From: PFJX01 sp964646585
GTDB taxonomy: Bacteria > Pseudomonadota > Gammaproteobacteria > Burkholderiales > Thiobacillaceae
Length of the DNA: 9,134 nt
Direction of reading: 5' to 3'
NCBI GenBank assembly: GCA_964646585.1
Contig: CAZYEY010000163.1
Coordinates: forward strand, 1 to 9,134
Each line of letters opens with the position of its first letter. The first letter of the stretch is position 1. A program made the translations under genes and the position numbers. The notes beneath the pieces are model-generated. The model saw nothing but the letters and a program-made list of their open reading frames with translations, did not search any database and was not told the DNA's origin. This document shows, piece by piece, positions 5,557-9,134 of this stretch.

Positions 5557-5748
5557 TCAGTCGGGGATCTTGTTCAACAGGGCTTCCATGCGGGAGCGGG
5601 CTTCCGCCAGCCGGTCGGAGAGGATCTTGTTGTTGCTCTCCAGGGACACCACCTGCTGGCGCAGCTTGAGGGTTTCCTCACGCATGGCCTGATAGCGCTC
5701 CAATAGCTGCGCGAGCTTGCTTTCCAGGGTGTCCAGTTCGGCCTGCAT
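5557..5748 (-). CDS. Small coiled-coil protein, ZapB-like/TIGR02449 type, upstream of zapA
   Basis: This gene encodes a 63-residue protein that is nearly all heptad-repeat helix: LDTLESKLAQLLERYQAMRE followed by a second run from about residue 23 to 59. It has the Glu/Leu/Gln-rich look of the small ZapB-like proteins encoded directly upstream of zapA in beta- and gammaproteobacteria. By analogy with ZapB it may act at the division site with ZapA; that is inference. The frame is open back to an ATG at 5787, but I chose ATG 5748 because homologues begin near MQAEL and because a good sigma-70 promoter (5784-5755) lies between the two ATGs. Transcription from that promoter would begin at about the A of ATG 5748, giving a leaderless or near-leaderless message. 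It is coupled to zapA by TGAGATG. Confidence 0.8.
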   Translation of the reverse strand: MQAELDTLESKLAQLLERYQAMREETLKLRQQVVSLESNNKILSDRLAEARSRMEALLNKIPD

Positions 5749-5754
5749 ATCGGC

Positions 5755-5784
5755 ACTATAATTGCCGCCATTTTCCCGCGTCAA
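5755..5784 (-). promoter_or_regulatory. Sigma-70 promoter for the zapB-like gene and zapA
   Basis: On the minus strand TTGACG (5784-5779) and TATAGT (5760-5755) each match consensus in 5 of 6 positions, separated by 18 bases. The expected start, 6-7 bases past the -10, falls at 5748-5749, the A of the chosen ATG or one base before it. The -10 shares its TATA core with a perfect -10 on the opposite strand. Confidence 0.65.
5757..5762 (+). promoter_or_regulatory. Consensus -10 element for msbA
   Basis: TATAAT on the plus strand is a perfect -10 match, 60 bases before the msbA ATG. Predicted start is near 5769, giving a leader of about 53 bases. No good -35 is seen at 16-18 bases upstream (the sequence there, within the zapB-like gene, is near CAGTTC), so strength is uncertain. 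It overlaps the minus-strand -10 of the divergent promoter. Confidence 0.45.
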
Positions 5785-5821
5785 CAAAGGGTTTCGCGGT
5801 AATTCGCCGACACGCCGCCCG

Positions 5822-7564
5822 ATGGACAGCCGAACCCTCTACCTGCGTCTCCTCACCTACGTGCGTCCCCATTGGCGCATGTTCGTCTTCGCCATTTTCA
5901 CCATGGTGGCCCTGGCAGCCACCGAGCCCATCCTGCCCGCCCTCATGAAACCCATGCTGGATGGCAGCTTTGTCGAAAAGGACGCGGAAATCATCCGCTG
6001 GGTGCCCATTGCCCTGGTGGCGCTGTTCGTGGTGCGGGGCATGCTGATGTTCGCCTCAGGCTATGCAGTGGCCTACGTGGGCCAGCGGGTGGTCATGGAT
6101 CTTCGCGCCGCCATGTTCGCCAAACTGCTCAACCGGCCCACCGCCTATTTCGACGACCAGCCCAAGGGTCAACTGGTGGCCACCGTGGCCTTCAATGTCA
6201 CCCAGGTTACCGAATCCGCCACCACCGTGCTGACCACCCTGGTGCGGGATTCCCTCACCATCGTGGGCCTGCTGGGCTGGCTGTTCTGGCTCAACTGGAA
6301 GCTCACCCTGGTGACCCTGGTCATCGCCCCGCCCGCAGTCTGGGTCTACCGCCTGGCCAGCAAGCGCCTGCGCTACACCAGCCGGGAGATGCAGAAGAAC
6401 CTGGGCGACATCACCCACGTGCTGGAGGAAAGCGTGGGCGCCCACAAGCTGGTGAAGGTCTTCGATGGCGGCGCCTATGAACTGGGGCGCTTCGGCCACG
6501 CCATCCAGCGCGCCCGCCAGTTCGCCATGAAGCAGACCGTAGCTGCCAACGCCCACGGTCCCATCCTGCAGCTGCTCGCCGCCCTGGCCCTGGCAGTGAT
6601 CGTCTACATCGCCACCATGCAGGCTTCTTCCAACGAGACCACGGTGGGCGGCTTCGTGTCCTATATGGTGGCCATGCTCATGCTGTCGGCGCCCATGAAG
6701 CGATTGTCCGGCGTTCTGCCCCAGTTGCAGCGGGGCCTGGCGGCGGCCGAGGCGGTATTCGCCCTGCTCGATGGCGAGAGCGAAAAGGATACCGGCACCC
6801 AGGGCCTGGTGCGCGCTCGCGGGGAAATCCGCTTCGAAGGCGTCGGCCTGGTCTATCCCGGGAAGACCACTCCCGCTTTGACGGACATCGACCTGACAGT
6901 AGGGGCCGGCGAGACTCTGGCCCTGGTGGGGGCCTCCGGCAGCGGCAAGACCAGCCTGGTGAATCTGCTCCCCCGCTTCTACGACCCCAGCCGGGGCCGC
7001 ATTCTGCTGGACGGCGTGGCGCTGACGGACATCCGCCTCGCCGATCTGCGTGCCAACATTGCCCTGGTGTCCCAGGATGTGACCCTGTTCAACGACACGG
7101 TGGCCGCCAACATCGCTTACGGCCGCCTGGGTGCCGCGACGCCGGAGGCCATCCGCCGCGCCGCCGGGATGGCCCATGCCCGGGAGTTCATCGAGGCGCT
7201 TCCCCAGGGCTTCGACACCCTGGTGGGGGAGAACGGCGTCAAGCTATCCGGCGGCCAGCGCCAGCGCCTGGCCATCGCCCGGGCGTTGTTGAAGGATGCC
7301 CCCATTCTCATCCTGGACGAGGCCACTTCGGCCCTGGACACGGAATCGGAACGCTTCGTCCAAGAGGCGCTGGAAACCCTGATGCAAGGCCGTACCACCC
7401 TGGTCATTGCCCACCGGTTGTCCACCATCGAAGGCGCGGACCGCATCGTGGTGATGGAGAAGGGGCGCATCGTGGAGGTGGGCGCCCACGCGGAGCTGTT
7501 GGCGCGGGATGGGGTATATGCGCGGCTGCATCGGATGCAGTTCCATGAGGCCAGCGGGGGCTGA
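5822..7564 (+). CDS. msbA: MsbA, lipid A export ATP-binding/permease protein
   Basis: This 580-residue half-transporter is an ABC exporter with an N-terminal transmembrane domain fused to an ATPase. It works as a homodimer that flips lipid A-core lipopolysaccharide from the inner to the outer leaflet of the inner membrane. About six membrane helices lie in residues 20-300 (for example 20-40, 62-85, 137-157, 160-178, 248-268 and 277-297). Conserved pieces include FDDQPKGQL (110-118) and the substrate-cavity region. ATPase motifs: Walker A GASGSGKT (370-377), Q-loop Gln418 in VSQDVTLFNDTVAANIAYG, signature LSGGQRQR (475-482), Walker B ILILDE (495-500) with catalytic Glu500, and switch His531 in IAHRLSTI. 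The length equals the E. coli protein (about 582). The frame is open upstream to a TTG at 5762, but ATG 5822 gives the standard N-terminus, and the TTG overlaps the -10 element. No clear ribosome binding site precedes the ATG. The gene is divergent from the zapB-like/zapA unit. Confidence 0.94.
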   Translation: MDSRTLYLRLLTYVRPHWRMFVFAIFTMVALAATEPILPALMKPMLDGSFVEKDAEIIRWVPIALVALFVVRGMLMFASGYAVAYVGQRVVMDLRAAMFAKLLNRPTAYFDDQPKGQLVATVAFNVTQVTESATTVLTTLVRDSLTIVGLLGWLFWLNWKLTLVTLVIAPPAVWVYRLASKRLRYTSREMQKNLGDITHVLEESVGAHKLVKVFDGGAYELGRFGHAIQRARQFAMKQTVAANAHGPILQLLAALALAVIVYIATMQASSNETTVGGFVSYMVAMLMLSAPMKRLSGVLPQLQRGLAAAEAVFALLDGESEKDTGTQGLVRARGEIRFEGVGLVYPGKTTPALTDIDLTVGAGETLALVGASGSGKTSLVNLLPRFYDPSRGRILLDGVALTDIRLADLRANIALVSQDVTLFNDTVAANIAYGRLGAATPEAIRRAAGMAHAREFIEALPQGFDTLVGENGVKLSGGQRQRLAIARALLKDAPILILDEATSALDTESERFVQEALETLMQGRTTLVIAHRLSTIEGADRIVVMEKGRIVEVGAHAELLARDGVYARLHRMQFHEASGG

Positions 7565-7835
7565 ACCCTGTCATATCCCTGACGATTCCATGGTTGGCCA
7601 TACGCCGTGGTTTCGTGCTGGCCCGAGTGCGCAACCATCAAGGCAGGACGGCGTTGACAAACTGCGTGGATACGGTGGCCTCACCCCGCCGAACATGCCC
7701 TGGATTCGGTTTGCTCGCATATGGGTGTTTGGCCTGGAAGACCATGGGGCACTTCGGTGGAGCCAGCGCAAGGTTGATGGACAGGACAGCGCAGGCAGCC
7801 AAGCCCCGGCTTTTTTCAGCACCGATGATGCCATG
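7565..7835 (+). other. Intergenic region between msbA and the cytochrome c peroxidase gene, no supported gene
   Basis: Short frames on both strands cross this stretch (about 80 codons each, TTG start on the plus strand), but they have no ribosome binding site, odd composition and no motif I recognise. A perfect TTGACA at 7654-7659 has no -10 at a proper distance. Apart from the weak terminator near 7800, nothing is supported. It may be the remnant of a lost gene; that is speculation. Confidence 0.5.
7797..7816 (+). terminator. Weak candidate intrinsic terminator downstream of msbA
   Basis: AAGCCCCGGCTT, which can pair as AAGC/GCTT around CCCG or as AGCC (7797-7800) with GGCT (7808-7811), is followed by a run of six T's (7811-7816). 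The stem is only four pairs. The site is about 235 bases after the msbA stop and just short of the convergent peroxidase gene. It has the right polarity for plus-strand transcripts only. Confidence 0.35.
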
Positions 7836-8936
7836 CTAGGGCATCCGCAACTGCTCCTCCATGTAGGCGTCAGCGGCGTCCTTTTGCGGCACGGGCAGGG
7901 TCACCGGGGCGGTGCGGGCATCCTTGGCCAGGGCTTCGATGTTCTCGCCGGTGAGGGTCTTCATGAAGGCCACCAAGTCGGCCTTTTCCTGGAAGTCCAG
8001 ATGCAGGGGCACCAGCAGTGGGGATTTGCTTTCGTGGTTGACGCCGCCCTTGTCGTAGAACTCCACCACGTCTTCCAGTGTGGCCAGGGAGCCGTCGTGC
8101 ATGTAGGGCTGGGTGACGGCCACGTTGCGCAGCATGGGGGTTTTATAGGCCCAGCGGTCCTTGGGGTCTATGGTGACCTCGTAGCGGCCCACGTCGGCCT
8201 GGGGTGGCTCGAAGGATTTCAGCAGGGTGCCCATGACCTGGACGAAGATGCCCGGGGCGAGCTGGACCTTGTAACTGTTGCGATCGGGGAACATGGTTCG
8301 TTCCCAGCCCAGGCCGGTGTTGTGGAACTTGTGGTCGGTGAATAGGGCGGATTTCTCGCCCACCAAGTGGCAGATGGCGCAGCGGCCCTTGCCCATGAAG
8401 ACCTGGAAGCCGCGCTGTTCCTGGGCGTTGAGGGCCTTCTTGTCGCCGCCGTAATACCAGCGGTCGAAGCGGGAATTGCCCGACAGCAGGGTGCGCTGGT
8501 AGCTGGCCAGAGCCTGGCCGATGCGTTCCGCCGTCACTGGCCCGCCGAAGGCGGACTCGAACAGGCCGTTGTATTCGGGCAGGCGGCGCACCTTCTCCAC
8601 CACGTAGCCGATGGAGGGCATGTCCATTTCCACCTTGGTGAGCAGCGGCCCCCATACCTGGTCTTCCAGATGGAGCTCGCGGCCTTCGTGGAACAGGCTC
8701 TTCTGGTAAGCCACGTTGTACAAGGCGGGAGAGTTGCGGCGCAGGCTGCGTCCTTCCATGCCGATGGCAGTACCCAGTTCGTGGGAGGTGAAGCCCTGCT
8801 CCGGCACATGGCACATGGCACAGGACATGGTGTTGTTGTGGGACAGGCGGCGGTCCATGAACAGGCGCCGGCCCAGGTCGATCTTTTCCTTGCTGAGTGG
8901 ATTCTCGGTGGGAACCGGCACCGGGGGCAGGCCCAA
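7836..8936 (-). CDS. Di-haem cytochrome c peroxidase / MauG family protein, 5' end probably disrupted
   Basis: The frame encodes 366 residues with two c-type haem sites, CAMCH (39-43) and CAICH (186-190), the hallmark of bacterial di-haem peroxidases that reduce hydrogen peroxide in the periplasm with electrons from small cytochromes. Family patterns include KIDLGRRLFMDRRLS (18-32), GMEGRSLRRNSPALYNVAY (59-77), HEGRELHLEDQ (83-93), KTPMLRNVAVTQPYMHDG (265-282) and TLEDVVEFYDKGG (286-298). The function could be peroxidase or a MauG-like oxidase. The only start codon in frame is TTG at 8936, which gives MGLPPVPVP with no signal peptide; haem attachment and function require export. The frame continues upstream as SRGHGDVYERQP, which looks like genuine protein, to a TAG at 9015-9017 without any ATG, GTG or TTG. 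Signal-like residues occur in another frame, so a frameshift (mutation or sequence error) is likely. The gene converges on msbA; no partner cytochrome gene is visible. Confidence 0.85.
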   Translation of the reverse strand: MGLPPVPVPTENPLSKEKIDLGRRLFMDRRLSHNNTMSCAMCHVPEQGFTSHELGTAIGMEGRSLRRNSPALYNVAYQKSLFHEGRELHLEDQVWGPLLTKVEMDMPSIGYVVEKVRRLPEYNGLFESAFGGPVTAERIGQALASYQRTLLSGNSRFDRWYYGGDKKALNAQEQRGFQVFMGKGRCAICHLVGEKSALFTDHKFHNTGLGWERTMFPDRNSYKVQLAPGIFVQVMGTLLKSFEPPQADVGRYEVTIDPKDRWAYKTPMLRNVAVTQPYMHDGSLATLEDVVEFYDKGGVNHESKSPLLVPLHLDFQEKADLVAFMKTLTGENIEALAKDARTAPVTLPVPQKDAADAYMEEQLRMP

Positions 8937-9134
8937 GGGCTGTCTCTCATAGACATCTCCGTGCCCACGAGACAGTGCTAGAGCTCGTAGGCCGGCAGCG
9001 GAGTGACAACAAAGCTATCGCTTCAGGGATGAAAGGCAAAACAATCGGGAGTAGCGTGAGGCATACCCAGACACCAGAATGTAAGGATCCGACCGTCACG
9101 GAGCAGCAGACCAATCATGAAGGACAGTGAGGCG
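8937..9134 (-). other. Disrupted 5' region of the peroxidase gene and window edge
   Basis: No intact gene is supported here. On the minus strand, a 50-codon frame from GTG 9099 to the TGA at 8947 includes a hydrophobic stretch, VCLTLLPIVLPFIPEAIALL, resembling a signal peptide. LPAYEL (8998-8981) appears in a second frame, immediately followed by TAG, and SRGHGDVYERQP in the third frame is continuous with the peroxidase. The pieces suggest one ancestral N-terminus split across frames. On the plus strand an ATG at 9117 (MKDSEA to the edge) is too short to judge. Confidence 0.4.

Noticed and set aside
5762..5821. TTG at 5762 as the msbA start
   Set aside because: It lies within the TATAAT element and would add 20 residues absent from typical MsbA; ATG 5822 gives the standard N-terminus and length.
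6056..7177. Open frame of 373 codons on the minus strand inside msbA
   Set aside because: It has the same shadow composition (His/Gln/Gly-rich) and lies fully within the well-supported MsbA coding region.
7654..7659. Perfect TTGACA as a possible -35 element
   Set aside because: The sequence 16-18 bases downstream is GC-rich (around GGCCTC) and no -10 match is present; no gene begins after it on that strand.
7571..7839. Short frames of about 80-87 codons on both strands between msbA and the peroxidase gene
   Set aside because: They have non-ATG or unsupported starts, no ribosome binding site, Cys/Arg/Pro-rich shadow-like composition and no recognised motif.
7509..8345. Plus-strand frame of 278 codons across the msbA end and the peroxidase gene
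   Set aside because: Most of it is antisense to the peroxidase, which has two CXXCH motifs; the remainder has no recognisable features.

Overview
The window is a GC-rich bacterial chromosome segment. It is most likely from a betaproteobacterium, judged from the order zapB-like gene - zapA - 6S RNA - 5-formyltetrahydrofolate cyclo-ligase, an MsbA-type exporter (Gram-negative envelope) and a di-haem cytochrome c peroxidase. The genus cannot be read from the sequence. No insertion sequence, phage gene, tRNA or CRISPR array was seen.

Layout. (1) 1-2756, + strand: the 3' end of livH, then livM, livG and livF, an overlapping branched-chain amino acid ABC transporter operon. A hairpin and U-rich tract close it, with the livF stop codon in the hairpin loop. 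(2) 2757-4408, + strand: two genes for predicted exported proteins of unknown function. The first (221 aa, Met-rich) is built almost entirely from about 14 tandem units of 12-13 residues, [L/M][D/N]P-x-x-Y-x-x-W-x-x-x. It has a strong ribosome binding site and ends in a strong intrinsic terminator. The second (231 aa) has its own signal peptide and carries about three consecutive units of the same motif inside otherwise unrelated sequence. This pair is the least explained content of the window. (3) 4402-5748, - strand: zapB-like gene, zapA, 6S RNA (ssrS) and fau/ygfA. The first two encode cell-division accessory proteins. The 6S RNA is called from its position, its conserved hairpin and a 9-bp closing stem. 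That stem places the 3' end of the RNA inside the longest possible fau reading frame, so fau should start further downstream. (4) 5749-5821: a compact divergent promoter region with overlapping -10 elements on the two strands, between the zapB-like gene and msbA. (5) 5822-7564, + strand: msbA, the lipid A flippase. (6) 7565-7835: no supported gene. (7) 7836-8936, - strand: a di-haem cytochrome c peroxidase/MauG-family gene whose 5' end looks damaged. The frame has no export signal, and signal-like and family-like codons lie upstream in other frames. (8) 8937-9134: the disrupted 5' region of that gene and the window edge.

How the genes fit together: LivHMGF imports branched-chain amino acids. 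ZapA and the ZapB-like protein assist FtsZ ring assembly. 6S RNA restrains sigma-70 RNA polymerase in stationary phase, and in many proteobacteria it is co-transcribed with fau. MsbA delivers lipid A-core to the outer leaflet of the inner membrane. Nothing in the sequence links the repeat-protein pair functionally to these neighbours.
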